From Sphingopyxis microcysteis (GTDB lineage Bacteria; Pseudomonadota; Alphaproteobacteria; Sphingomonadales; Sphingomonadaceae), in contig NZ_JAANYY010000002.1 of the NCBI RefSeq assembly GCF_012274265.1, positions 372,001-436,000 on the forward strand: 64,000 nt of DNA, in the 5' to 3' direction. A program made the position numbers and the translations under genes. The stretch's first letter is position 1; the number at the start of each line of letters is the position of its first letter. Shown one piece after another: positions 17,603 through 25,520 of the stretch. Below the pieces are notes generated by a model. It ran no database searches. It had not been told where the DNA came from and saw only the letters and a list, made by a program, of their open reading frames with translations.

Positions 17603-18126
17603 CACACCGTTCCTTCCAGCTCGCCGCGCATCGCGGCGCCCTGTTCGAATACCGCCGCCAGGACAAAGGCGAGCAGGATCGACAGCAGGCTGCCAATCGA
17701 AAGGCCGCCCATCTGGCTGAATTCGCTCCCGGCCCTGGCGATGTTGGCCGCGGTCCAGTGGACGGGCAGGGCCAGCACCTGGATTGTCACCAGCGACCAG
17801 CCGATCCGCCGCAGCCGCGCCGCATTGTCGACGATGAAGGGATCGCGCGACGCACTGGTCACCAGCGCCTGCAACTGGCGCAGGATATAGGCGGCAACGC
17901 CCAGCACCGCGATCAGCAACAGCATCAGGATGCCCAGCGGAAAGCGGATTGTCGCGACGTCGACAAATTCGGGCATGGTGCGAATTTCGGCCATCACGTC
18001 GGGCCAGGCGACGACCAGCGCGATGGCGACGCCGGCGACGATCAGCGCGGCGGCGACGACCAGCGTCAGCATCAGCCAGAGCAGGCCGTGCGTGGCGCGG
18101 AACAGGGTGGGATTGGTCGTAGGCAT
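17602..18126 (-). CDS. DUF2975 family membrane protein
   Basis: 174 residues from ATG 18126, chosen because TTGGAG lies 6-8 nt upstream; a TTG 12 nt earlier would extend it by four residues. Four membrane segments are visible (about residues 13-45, 65-88, 113-132, 143-165). Family usually paired with a YozG-like XRE gene, as here. Function unknown; a membrane partner of the regulator is one possibility. Confidence 0.85.
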   Translation of the reverse strand: MPTTNPTLFRATHGLLWLMLTLVVAAALIVAGVAIALVVAWPDVMAEIRTMPEFVDVATIRFPLGILMLLLIAVLGVAAYILRQLQALVTSASRDPFIVDNAARLRRIGWSLVTIQVLALPVHWTAANIARAGSEFSQMGGLSIGSLLSILLAFVLAAVFEQGAAMRGELEGTV

Positions 18127-18147
18127 ATCGTTCTCCAATAGGGTGGT

Positions 18148-18187
18148 TATCGAAGAACGATATATTGCGATTCGGATTTATCGTCAA
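18148..18187 (-). promoter_or_regulatory. Promoter and operator of the DUF2975-XRE operon
   Basis: On the minus strand TTGACG (18187-18182), a 17-bp spacer and TATATC (18164-18159). An inverted repeat TATCG-AAGAA-CGATA (18148-18162) overlaps the -10. Further AACGAT half-sites are at about 18129 (inverted), 18156 and 18203. The 315-bp gap to 18441 otherwise holds the family D-like repeat below. Confidence 0.65.
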
Positions 18188-18290
18188 TCAATAATATTGA
18201 AAAACGATATGATGGGATACTGGTATGCGGTCGGCCCGGTTTTCCCGTCACCTCAGGCTTGCCGGGGGTCTGGCTCTCGCGACCACATAC

Positions 18291-18379
18291 CTGCTCCCCG
18301 GCGAAAGCCGGGGCCCAGGGCGTCCGAATGCAACGCCTGTGTGGGAACGCCCTGGACCCCGGCTTTCGCCGGGGAGCAG
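18291..18379. repeat. Inverted repeat related to family D (CTGCTCCCCGGCGAAAGCCG)
   Basis: Long palindrome with CTGCTCCCCGGCGAAAGCC arms and a second inner pair (CCAGGGCGT/ACGCCCTGG). No gene inside. Confidence 0.8.
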
Positions 18380-18441
18380 CCCATCACTTGCGTCAGGGGA
18401 TGAGTGTCGACGTTCAGCCCGGGATGACAATAGGGAAGGGT

Positions 18442-18762
18442 TCAAGCCCCCCGCCAGTCGAACGGCAGCGGCGCCTCGCGGAACGCGAAGCGGTCGAGGT
18501 GGCGTGCGACGGCGCCTTTCAATCCTTCAAGCTGCCCCTCGACACTCGCGTCGATGCGGACCGAAAGCGTGTCCGGTCCCGCGTCGAAAGTCACCAGGCC
18601 GTCGCCCGGCCAGTCGGCTCCGCGCGTATCCTTGGGAAAGGTCACCGTCCCGTGCTCGGCGGTGAAGGTGACCGCCAGATTATGCTGCCAATGCTTGCAC
18701 AGCTGTTGCAGATATTTGCTTGCATGCGCGGTCGGTACCGCTGCGGTGGCGCTGACGGTCAT
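18442..18762 (-). CDS. DUF2218 protein
   Basis: 106 residues from ATG 18762. Family features are HASKYLQQLCKHWQHN near residue 15-30, GTVTFPKD, and the C-terminal HLDRFAFREAPLPFDW. The domain is often encoded beside siderophore-interacting or iron-related genes and metal-responsive PadR regulators. Its ATG overlaps the PadR stop (TGATG), so translation is coupled. Biochemical role unknown. Confidence 0.88.
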   Translation of the reverse strand: MTVSATAAVPTAHASKYLQQLCKHWQHNLAVTFTAEHGTVTFPKDTRGADWPGDGLVTFDAGPDTLSVRIDASVEGQLEGLKGAVARHLDRFAFREAPLPFDWRGA

Positions 18763-19370
18763 CACAGCCGCTCGATCTTTTGCGCGGCTTCGTCGATCAG
18801 CGCGACGATGTCGTGCAGGGCGGCCTTGTCGAGGTCGCGGTCGCTCAGCCGGTCCATCAGCACCTGGCGCAAATTGCCCATCGCGCGGCGGACCGACGTC
18901 GAATCGGTGCGCTGCGTTTCTTCGCCGACCGCGGTCAGGCGGGCGATCGCCGCGGCGACAACGTCGGCATGGGTTTCCAGTTCGGTACGCCCGGCGTCGG
19001 TGATTGCGAACAGCTTTTTCGCGCCCTCGCTCTGCTGCGCCGCGATCTGGCCCATGTCGTCGAGCAGGGTCAGCGTCGGATAGATCACCCCCGGACTGGG
19101 CGCATAGGCGCCGCCGGTCAGCTCCTCGATCTGGCGGATCAGGTCATATCCGTGGCGCGGTTCGTCGGCGATCAGCTTCAAGAGCACCAGCCGCAGTTCG
19201 CCGCTGTCGAACATGCGCTGTCGGCCGCCGCGCTCACCCCGGCCACCGCCGCCGCGTCGCCCGCCAAAGCCATGCCCGAAACCATGGCCAAACCCGCGTC
19301 CGCCGCCGCGGTGCATCGCGTGCCGCCCGCCGCAGCCGCGGCCCGCGATCTTTGCATAAAACATCATCAT
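18762..19370 (-). CDS. PadR-family regulator with Gly/His-rich N-terminus (YqjI-like)
   Basis: 202 residues. The first 52 residues are rich in Gly, Arg and His (HAMHRGGGRGFGHGFGHGFG), with one Cys, and resemble a metal-binding extension. The winged helix follows (about 55-130: LRLVLLKLIADEPRHGYDLI, GVIYPTLTLLDDMG) and then a helical dimerisation tail. This arrangement matches E. coli YqjI, a nickel-responsive PadR repressor of an iron reductase gene. Translated from ATG 19370 behind AAAGGA. Metal response is inferred. Confidence 0.88.
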   Translation of the reverse strand: MMMFYAKIAGRGCGGRHAMHRGGGRGFGHGFGHGFGGRRGGGGRGERGGRQRMFDSGELRLVLLKLIADEPRHGYDLIRQIEELTGGAYAPSPGVIYPTLTLLDDMGQIAAQQSEGAKKLFAITDAGRTELETHADVVAAAIARLTAVGEETQRTDSTSVRRAMGNLRQVLMDRLSDRDLDKAALHDIVALIDEAAQKIERL

Positions 19371-19398
19371 TTTTCCTTTGTGTGATTCTTGATGTGTC

Positions 19399-19412
19399 TA
19401 AGATATATCTTA
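19399..19412. promoter_or_regulatory. Perfect 14-bp palindrome TAAGATATATCTTA, candidate PadR operator
   Basis: It lies 29-42 bp upstream of the PadR ATG in an AT-rich patch, the right place for autorepression. AT-rich palindromes with a central ATAT are typical PadR-family targets. No second copy was seen in the window. Confidence 0.6.
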
Positions 19413-19477
19413 ATGCGAATTTTGCAAGCTTGCGACGGCACGCTGTGCGACACTTTCGTCAACTTCCGCCCGCCGCC

Positions 19478-19778
19478 TTGACTTCCGGCGGTTTCCGGCT
19501 ATTAGCGCCCCCGTGTTGTTGCAGGTCCGCCTGCGGCAATTCCGTCCGAGACAGTTGGTGCAGGGGATTTGCCCTGCTTAATTTCCAGCCGAGACGGGGA
19601 ACAGTCTTTATCGGTCGCCCGCCTGCATGTTCAGGCGACGCGTCTTGACCGACCCCTTCGGACATCGTTGCGCATGGACGGGTGAGCCTTGGCTCGTGAC
19701 CGGCTTTGCGTGTGTTAGCCGCCCGGCGGCGCGTGCGTTTCGGCGCCCGCGTATCCGGGCACAGAGTGGAGTATAGGC
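19478..19778 (+). promoter_or_regulatory. rplJL promoter and long structured leader (probable L10 leader)
   Basis: TTGACT (19478-19483), a 16-bp spacer and TATTAG (19500-19505) form a good promoter about 270 nt before rplJ. The leader is gene-free and contains several small hairpins: CGCCTGCATGTTCAGGCG (about 19619-19636), GAGCCTTGGCTC (19683-19694) and GCCGCCCGGCGGC (about 19720-19732). L10/L12 autoregulation through an rplJ leader is well known; the exact Rfam match was not tested. Confidence 0.5.
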
Positions 19779-20294
19779 ATGGATCGTACGGAAAAGGCCG
19801 AAGCCGTATCCTCGCTGAACGCTACGCTGTTGTCAGCTGCCGCGGTTGTGGTCGTCCGCAACCTTGGCATGACCGTCGCCCAGTCGACGGTGCTGCGTCA
19901 GCAGATGCGCGATGCAGGAGCCGATTTTCGCGTCACGAAGAACCGTCTTGCCAAAATCGCGCTCGACGGCACGTCCTATGGCGGGATCGGCGAACTGCTG
20001 ACCGGCCCCACCGCGCTTGCAACCTCGACCGACCCGGTCGCGGCGGCGAAGATCGCGGTGGAATTTGCCAAGACCAACGACAAGCTTGAAATCGTTGGCG
20101 GCGGCATGGGCGACGTGGTGCTCGACGTGGATGGCGTGAAGGCGCTGGCTTCGCTTCCCTCGCTCGACGAGCTGCGCGCCAAGATCATTGGTCTGGTGCA
20201 GGCTCCGGCCACCAAGGTTGCGCAGATCGCCGCAGCCCCGGCTGGCCAGCTGGCGCGGGTTTTTGGCGCATATGCCGCCAAAGAAGCAGCGTGA
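19779..20294 (+). CDS. rplJ: 50S ribosomal protein L10
   Basis: 171 residues. [30 protein letters not shown] and the [11 protein letters not shown] segment are family features; the Ala-rich C-terminus (about 145-171) is the L7/L12-binding helix. Base of the ribosomal stalk and likely autoregulator of this operon. It is separated from rplA by about 7.7 kb, although rplK-A-J-L are often contiguous. Confidence 0.97.
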   Translation: MDRTEKAEAVSSLNATLLSAAAVVVVRNLGMTVAQSTVLRQQMRDAGADFRVTKNRLAKIALDGTSYGGIGELLTGPTALATSTDPVAAAKIAVEFAKTNDKLEIVGGGMGDVVLDVDGVKALASLPSLDELRAKIIGLVQAPATKVAQIAAAPAGQLARVFGAYAAKEAA

Positions 20295-20353
20295 TTTCGA
20301 ACTATTATTGAAACTTAATGCCGGGTGCGTCCCGGTTCTGATGGAGAATGAAC

Positions 20354-20725
20354 ATGGCTGATCTCGCAAAGATCGTTGAAGAACTGTCGTCGCTGACCGT
20401 CCTCGAAGCGGCTGACCTGTCGAAGATGCTCGAAGAAAAGTGGGGCGTTTCGGCTGCTGCTGCTGTTGCTGCCGCTCCGGCTGCTGCCGCTGCTGGCCCG
20501 GCTGCTGAAGAGCAGACCGAATTCGACGTCATCCTGACGGGTGACGGCGGCAACAAGATCAACGTGATTAAGGAAGTCCGTGCGATCACCGGCCTGGGTC
20601 TTGGCGAAGCCAAGGCGCTGGTCGAAAGCGCACCGAAGGCGCTCAAGGAAGGCGTGAGCAAGGCTGAAGCTGAAGAGCTGAAGGCCAAGATCGTTGCCGC
20701 CGGCGGCACCGTCGAACTGAAGTAA
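20354..20725 (+). CDS. rplL: 50S ribosomal protein L7/L12
   Basis: 123 residues from the second of two close ATGs (20354); GGAG lies 8 nt before it but only 2 nt before the ATG at 20348. N-terminal dimerisation helix, Ala-rich hinge (about 32-52) and C-terminal domain with [20 protein letters not shown]. Recruits translational GTPases. A strong terminator follows. Confidence 0.97.
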   Translation: MADLAKIVEELSSLTVLEAADLSKMLEEKWGVSAAAAVAAAPAAAAAGPAAEEQTEFDVILTGDGGNKINVIKEVRAITGLGLGEAKALVESAPKALKEGVSKAEAEELKAKIVAAGGTVELK

Positions 20726-20774
20726 TCGGTTGGCGGATCCGGTCGGATATTCCGGCCGGTGACGGACAAAAATA

Positions 20775-20806
20775 AAGGGCGGCGCCGCGAGGCACCGCCC
20801 TTTTTT
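20775..20806 (+). terminator. Rho-independent terminator after rplL
   Basis: AAAGGGCGG/CCGCCCTTT stem with an inner GCC/GGC pair, followed by a run of six T. Confidence 0.9.
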
Positions 20807-20837
20807 GTGCGGTGAGGGATTACCGCAGGAGGCTGGC

Positions 20838-21863
20838 TCAGCCGTTCGAATAACCCGGACGGAACGTCGTGGTCGTGCGCGGACGCGGAGCTTCCGGACG
20901 GCGGACGTCCTGCTGCTGCATCGCGGGTTCGGGGCGCTGGGCGATCTCCCAGGCGCTGACCGGCTTGCGCGTCATATCCTTCTGCGCGCCGAGCGTTTCA
21001 TTATAGGCCAGGCGTTCCTGACGATCGAGGAAACGCGCCCGCTTCAGCCGCTTCGACAGCGTCACGAACGGATTTTCGGGGGTGGGACCGGCCATCGCCA
21101 TCGCTTCATGGCGCCCCATGCTGCCACTCGGCGCGGCGGCAAAGGCGGGCGTCGTGCGCGGCGCATAGGCCGGGCTTACCCATTGCTGGCCTTCGCCCGC
21201 AATCGGCGCGGTCGCAGCGGTCCGCTCGATGGGTGCGTCGCGGACGACCTCGGCATAAGCCATGTCGTCGGCGGGGTGACGACGGCGGCGCGCGAATGCC
21301 AGCCCGGCGCCGCCGATCACCAGCAGGGCGGCGGCCCCGCCGACGATTTCCCACGGAAATTCTCCGCTCGCGGCGGGTGCGGGTTCGGCGGGCGCCGACG
21401 TCGGTTCGATCACCGCTTCGGCGGGCGCGGCCATCGGCGTGGCGACCGGCGCCAGTTCGGCAGTCGGCGCGGTGTCCGCTACGGGCGTCGCGACCGGTTC
21501 AGCAGCCACCGGTGCGGCAGCGACCGAGCGAGCGCGCTGTGCGGGGCGCGCAGGGGCGGGCGCTTCTGCCCGTTCGGCGGCGCGCGGCGCGGGGGTGGTT
21601 TCGGCAGGTTCGATTTCAAGCGGTACGCGAATGACCGGCGCCGGGGCCACGGGCTGCGCGGCCTGCGGTGCCGCGACCGGTGCGGGCGCGCTCGGTTCAG
21701 CGACCGTCGGCGGGGTTTGCGGCGTCGGCGCGGTCGGCGCGGTGACCGGCGGGGTCATCGTGATGGTCGGCGCTTCCTGTGCGAAAGCGGCGGGGGTGGA
21801 CAGGACCAGGAACGCGGCAATCGCGCTCGTGGCGGGGCGGGAGAGGGCGATATTCTTCATCAT
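20838..21863 (-). CDS. Ala/Pro-rich single-pass membrane protein, unknown function
   Basis: 341 residues. A signal peptide (MMKNIALSRPATSAIAAFLVLSTPAAFA) is cleaved near residue 28. About 180 residues follow of low-complexity Ala/Pro/Glu/Val sequence, then one transmembrane span (EIVGGAAALLVIGGAGLAF), an RRRR stop-transfer and a roughly 120-residue cytoplasmic tail containing TPENPFVTLSKRLKRARFLD and ending in a Pro/Arg/Thr stretch. No family recognised. The upstream part of the longer reading frame (to 22004) is rejected because it precedes the signal peptide. No good ribosome binding site is seen. Confidence 0.65.
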   Translation of the reverse strand: MMKNIALSRPATSAIAAFLVLSTPAAFAQEAPTITMTPPVTAPTAPTPQTPPTVAEPSAPAPVAAPQAAQPVAPAPVIRVPLEIEPAETTPAPRAAERAEAPAPARPAQRARSVAAAPVAAEPVATPVADTAPTAELAPVATPMAAPAEAVIEPTSAPAEPAPAASGEFPWEIVGGAAALLVIGGAGLAFARRRRHPADDMAYAEVVRDAPIERTAATAPIAGEGQQWVSPAYAPRTTPAFAAAPSGSMGRHEAMAMAGPTPENPFVTLSKRLKRARFLDRQERLAYNETLGAQKDMTRKPVSAWEIAQRPEPAMQQQDVRRPEAPRPRTTTTFRPGYSNG

Positions 21864-22149
21864 AGTGAAGGAGGAACGAACCGCGCTCGAAAAGCGCTGC
21901 GCCAAAGCGCGGATTTCCGCGACGAGCCGTGGCGGTCGGGCGGCGCGGCGAAGATTTTGGGCCGATTGATCGTGGGTAACGACCGGCTTTGCGGTCAGCC
22001 GCACTGCGCTGAAAGATTAGTACGACGAAGCATAATTCACTGATTTTCCGTGCCTTGTCGGCGAGTGTGACACTGTTTTTGCATTTCGCGGTCATCAATC
22101 GTCACCAATTCGTCATCACCGCGCAACCCCGGCGTGGTCAGGCGCGCCC
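21864..22149. other. Gene-free divergent spacer
   Basis: 286 bp between the minus-strand membrane protein and the ATP-grasp gene. The part at 22015-22110 is AT-richer and probably holds both promoters; no clear -35/-10 pair, hairpin or RNA gene was identified. Confidence 0.4.
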
Positions 22150-23178
22150 ATGAAAACGACCGACCTTGCGCCCACCCGGCTGCCCGATCGCCTGCGCGAA
22201 ACACAGCGCCTGTTGTTCATCGCCAAGCACGCCCGCTGGACCGGCGGACTGCACGCCGACGACGGCAATCATGCGCTGTATCACCGCGAAATGCGCGAGA
22301 CGCTGGAGGGTCTGGGCGTCGAATTGCTGATCGCCGACAGCTATGCCGCGCTGTTCGATCGGCCCGCGGCTGATTTCGTCTTTCCACTGCTCAATCGCGG
22401 CGGCTTCTTCAATTCCGAAATGTTGTTGCCCCTGCTCTGCAACCAGCATGGCCTGCCCTATCTCGGCGCCTCGCCGATCGTGCGCGGGCTGTCCGACGAC
22501 AAGCATCTGACCAAGCTGGAGGCGGCGGCGCGCGGCGTACCGACGGCGCCATGGGCTTTGTTTCGTCGCGGCGCGCCGGTCGATGTCGCGCGGTGTCCGC
22601 CCGCGCGGCGCTGGGTGATCAAGCCCAACAACAGCTCGGCGTCATGGGGCGTCCGCGATGCCCACGACCGCGCCGAACTCGCGCGCTCGATCACCGAAAT
22701 CCACGCGCTCGACCATGACGCGCTCGTCGAGCCCTTTATCGACGGCAGCGACATCGAAGTGCCGGTGATCACTCTGGATGGCGAACCGGCGATGCTGCCG
22801 ATGATGATTTTCGAGCAGGCCGACCCGGCGCAGCTGCGCACCTATCAGGAAAAGCGCGATCTGGTCGGGCAGGTGGGATATTGCATCAAACGCTTCGACG
22901 ATCCGCTGATCAGTCGGCAGGTGGCCGAATATACCCGCCGCATGGCCGACGTGTTTCGCCCGTTCGATTATGGCCGGTTCGAATTTCGCGTCGATCAGGC
23001 GACCGGCGACGTCCGACTGCTCGAGGTCAATCTCAACTGCAACCTGTGGTCGGAAAAGCTGTTCGCGCGTTCGGCGGCGATTGCGGGGTTCACCCATGCG
23101 GCGCTGGTCGAAACGATCGTTGCCGAAAGCATGATCCGCCAGATCGGGCCCGCGATGGCGCGGCGCGACGCGGCATGA
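22150..23178 (+). CDS. ATP-grasp enzyme, D-Ala-D-Ala ligase-like, unknown substrate
   Basis: 342 residues. The N-terminal part has LLFIAKHARWTGGLHADDGNH-type sequence unlike Ddl. The ATP-grasp core includes LGASPIVRGLSDDKHLTK (about 100-117), WVIKPNNSSASWGV (about 156-169), ALVEPFIDGSDIEVPVI and the metal-binding RLLEVNLNCNLWS (about 295-307). It should ligate a carboxylate to an amine or thiol using ATP. Its stop overlaps the ATG of a nucleotidyltransferase gene (ATGA), so the two probably act together. It is not the housekeeping Ddl, which belongs in the division cluster. Confidence 0.8.
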   Translation: MKTTDLAPTRLPDRLRETQRLLFIAKHARWTGGLHADDGNHALYHREMRETLEGLGVELLIADSYAALFDRPAADFVFPLLNRGGFFNSEMLLPLLCNQHGLPYLGASPIVRGLSDDKHLTKLEAAARGVPTAPWALFRRGAPVDVARCPPARRWVIKPNNSSASWGVRDAHDRAELARSITEIHALDHDALVEPFIDGSDIEVPVITLDGEPAMLPMMIFEQADPAQLRTYQEKRDLVGQVGYCIKRFDDPLISRQVAEYTRRMADVFRPFDYGRFEFRVDQATGDVRLLEVNLNCNLWSEKLFARSAAIAGFTHAALVETIVAESMIRQIGPAMARRDAA

Positions 23179-24035
23179 CGGGGGCGGTCCTGATCCTTGC
23201 GGGGCGCCGACCGGGCGCGCCCGATCCGCTGGCCGTCGCGCATGGCGTCGCCGACAAGTGCCTTGTCCCGGTGGCGGGGCGGCCGATGATCGCGCATGTG
23301 CTGAGCGCCGCCGCGGCGAGCGATGCGCGGCAGATTTTCGTGTCGACACATCATGTGAATTTGCTGTCCGATCTCGACGATCCGGTCGTCGCATCGTTGG
23401 GCAAGCGCCTGATCATCGTCCCGGCGGCGAACAATCTGGCGGACTCGGTGCTTGCGGTCGCGGGCGTCGCGGCCTTTCCGTTGCTGGTCACGACCGCCGA
23501 CAATTGCCTGCTGACCCCCGAAACGATCGCCGAGATTGCCGCCGAAGCCGCGCGGCTCGACATCGAGGCAGGGGTGGCGCTGGCGCGGCGTGACGATGTG
23601 CTGGCGGTACATCCCGAAGGCCAGCGGCGCTTTTACGAGTTTGCCGACGTCGCGGTATCGAACTGCAACGCCTATTGGATTGCCCATCCGGGCGCGCTCA
23701 GGGCCACCGAGGCGTTTCGTGGCGGCGGTCAGTTTGTCAAAAGGCCGTTGCGGGTGATGCAGGCGTTCGGGCTCATCAACCTGCTCCGCTTTCGTTTCGG
23801 GCTGGGGCCGATCCACCATATTTTCGCGCGCATTTCGCGTCACATGAACGTCGAAATCGCCCCGCTGCTGGTCAGCAACGGGGCGACGGCGATCGATGTC
23901 GACAATGAACGCTCGCTCGGCGTGACCGAAGCGCTGTTGGCACGTCGCGGCGGGGTCAGTCCGCCACCCAATTGCCGTGAAAGCCCGGCGGAACTCGGTG
24001 CGGCAGATGAACGACGGCTTGCGGTGACCCGGTAA
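23175..24035 (+). CDS. Nucleotidyltransferase (MobA/GlmU-like NTP transferase)
   Basis: 286 residues from ATG 23175. LILAGRRPGAPDPLAVAHG is a diverged form of the LAGGxGtRm nucleotide loop, followed by DKCLVPVAGRPMIAHVL (Lys typical of sugar-nucleotide transferases) and LLVTTADNCLLTPE, which supplies the metal-binding Asp. Expected to transfer a nucleotide from NTP to a phosphorylated or alcohol acceptor. It overlaps the ATP-grasp gene by 4 bp upstream. Its last 27 codons overlap the convergent carotenoid oxygenase gene and look unlike the domain, so the stop may have shifted. Confidence 0.75.
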   Translation: MTGAVLILAGRRPGAPDPLAVAHGVADKCLVPVAGRPMIAHVLSAAAASDARQIFVSTHHVNLLSDLDDPVVASLGKRLIIVPAANNLADSVLAVAGVAAFPLLVTTADNCLLTPETIAEIAAEAARLDIEAGVALARRDDVLAVHPEGQRRFYEFADVAVSNCNAYWIAHPGALRATEAFRGGGQFVKRPLRVMQAFGLINLLRFRFGLGPIHHIFARISRHMNVEIAPLLVSNGATAIDVDNERSLGVTEALLARRGGVSPPPNCRESPAELGAADERRLAVTR

Positions 24036-25398
24036 AATCATCGGCGTTCAGGATGACGAGCGCGGTCGTTTCGTCTCTCATGTCGACGACCAAGCCGATC
24101 AGCCACCCGTCATCCTCGGCGCCGTTGCTGCCGCGCGGAACGAAAACGAACTCGCCGGGGTGGCGGCCGGGGCCGAAATCGTGGATCGCGGTGGTGCCGC
24201 TTTGCAGGTCGTGGCGGAACAGGCGGGTATCGGCGATCTCCATTTCGGTCGTCGCGTGGTCGGGCAGCGCGACCGAATAAATATATCGGTAGGGCTGCGT
24301 CGTCAGTCGCTCGTCGTAACGCGGAAATTCCTGCGGGTGGTCGTAAATGATCGCGCGGGTGGTCGTGCCTGCTGCCGGATCGATCGTCCAGCGCTCCATC
24401 CGCGACCGCTCGCTGTCCGGGCCGCGTTTCGAGCTCGCGAACATCGTGTCATGCGCCACCACATCGACAATCACCTTGCCGTCGGCGGTCTCATAGGCGT
24501 TGGCGGGGTGAAAGACATAGCAGGGTTCGACCGGCACCCAGATGATGCTGTCGCCGCTGCCATTGCGGGGAAGCAGGCCGACGCGCGCCGGATGCGCTTC
24601 GTTCCAGGCGTAGGGAAAGCGATAGCCCGCGAGCAGCATCTTCATCGAAAAGGTGACGGGCAGGTCGAATACCAGGGCATAATTGCGGGTGATCGCGCAG
24701 TCGTGGATCGACGGACCGTCGCTGACCGCGATCGCTTCCTCGCGGATAACCTGGGCATTCTTGTCGAGCACGACGTGCCAGACCTTGTTCGGTTCGTCGC
24801 CGCGATAGGTGATCGCATGGACCTCGTCGGTGACCGGGTCGTGGTGCGGGTGCGCGGTGTACGCGCCGACGAGCGTCCCGTCGAACGGGTTGTGCGTGAT
24901 CGTATTGAGCTCATAGCCGAGCTCGACCGGCTTGCCGCCGGCTTCGACGATCGCGAAGGTGCGGCCCGCCAGCCCAACGACGTTGGTGTTCGGGGCGTCG
25001 TTGCGATCGGCGCGCGGGCCGGGGGGCAGTTCTTCGCCCAGCGCTTCGCAAGCTTCGCTGCCGCGCACCCAGCGGTTGCGGTACCAGTCGGCCTTGCCGC
25101 CTTCGATGCGGATGCCATGGACCATCCCGGCGCCGGTGAACCAGTGATAGCTGGCGGGGTCGGGCGCGATCGCGGGGTTCGGACCGTTACGCAGATAGCG
25201 GCCGGTGAGGGCGGCGGGGATATCGCCTTCGACGCGCAGTTCCTCCAGCGTCAGCTCCTCGGTCATCGGTTTGTGGATGCCGGTGAGATAGGGATGCGCG
25301 TCGGTGGGGCGGGGCAGGCGCTTGCGGTTGAAATCGGCGACTTTGCCAATCCCTTTGACGACGGCGCCGCGGATCAGGGTTTCGACGTTGCTTGCCAT
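23956..25398 (-). CDS. Carotenoid oxygenase family protein (RPE65/lignostilbene dioxygenase fold)
   Basis: 480 residues, full length for the seven-bladed propeller. Four iron-binding histidines are placed as expected: H183 (TAHPHHDP), H232 (GPSIHDC), H297 (YVFHPAN) and H474 (GFHGNW). The N-terminal GRYLRNGPNP is the family signature. It cleaves C=C bonds of carotenoids or stilbene-type aromatics with O2; the substrate cannot be assigned. Divergent from a TetR gene at 25485 that probably controls it. Confidence 0.93.
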   Translation of the reverse strand: MASNVETLIRGAVVKGIGKVADFNRKRLPRPTDAHPYLTGIHKPMTEELTLEELRVEGDIPAALTGRYLRNGPNPAIAPDPASYHWFTGAGMVHGIRIEGGKADWYRNRWVRGSEACEALGEELPPGPRADRNDAPNTNVVGLAGRTFAIVEAGGKPVELGYELNTITHNPFDGTLVGAYTAHPHHDPVTDEVHAITYRGDEPNKVWHVVLDKNAQVIREEAIAVSDGPSIHDCAITRNYALVFDLPVTFSMKMLLAGYRFPYAWNEAHPARVGLLPRNGSGDSIIWVPVEPCYVFHPANAYETADGKVIVDVVAHDTMFASSKRGPDSERSRMERWTIDPAAGTTTRAIIYDHPQEFPRYDERLTTQPYRYIYSVALPDHATTEMEIADTRLFRHDLQSGTTAIHDFGPGRHPGEFVFVPRGSNGAEDDGWLIGLVVDMRDETTALVILNADDFTGSPQAVVHLPHRVPPGFHGNWVAD

Positions 25399-25469
25399 GA
25401 TATTGCTCCTTACGGATGTTGGCGAAAGTGCCGTACGGCGTGGAGGGGATTGCGCCGGCGACTCGGAAT

Positions 25470-25520
25470 GTTTACGGTGACAACATGATCGATCAAGATA
25501 ACAGTGTCAACATAAAAAGC
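25470..25520. promoter_or_regulatory. Candidate TetR operator region, TGACAACAT/TGTCAACAT repeats
   Basis: GGTGACAACAT (about 25476-25486) and GTGTCAACAT (about 25503-25512) form two similarly oriented sites with a 26-bp offset around the TetR start codon. Such a pair could bind two dimers and control both divergent genes. Confidence 0.3.
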
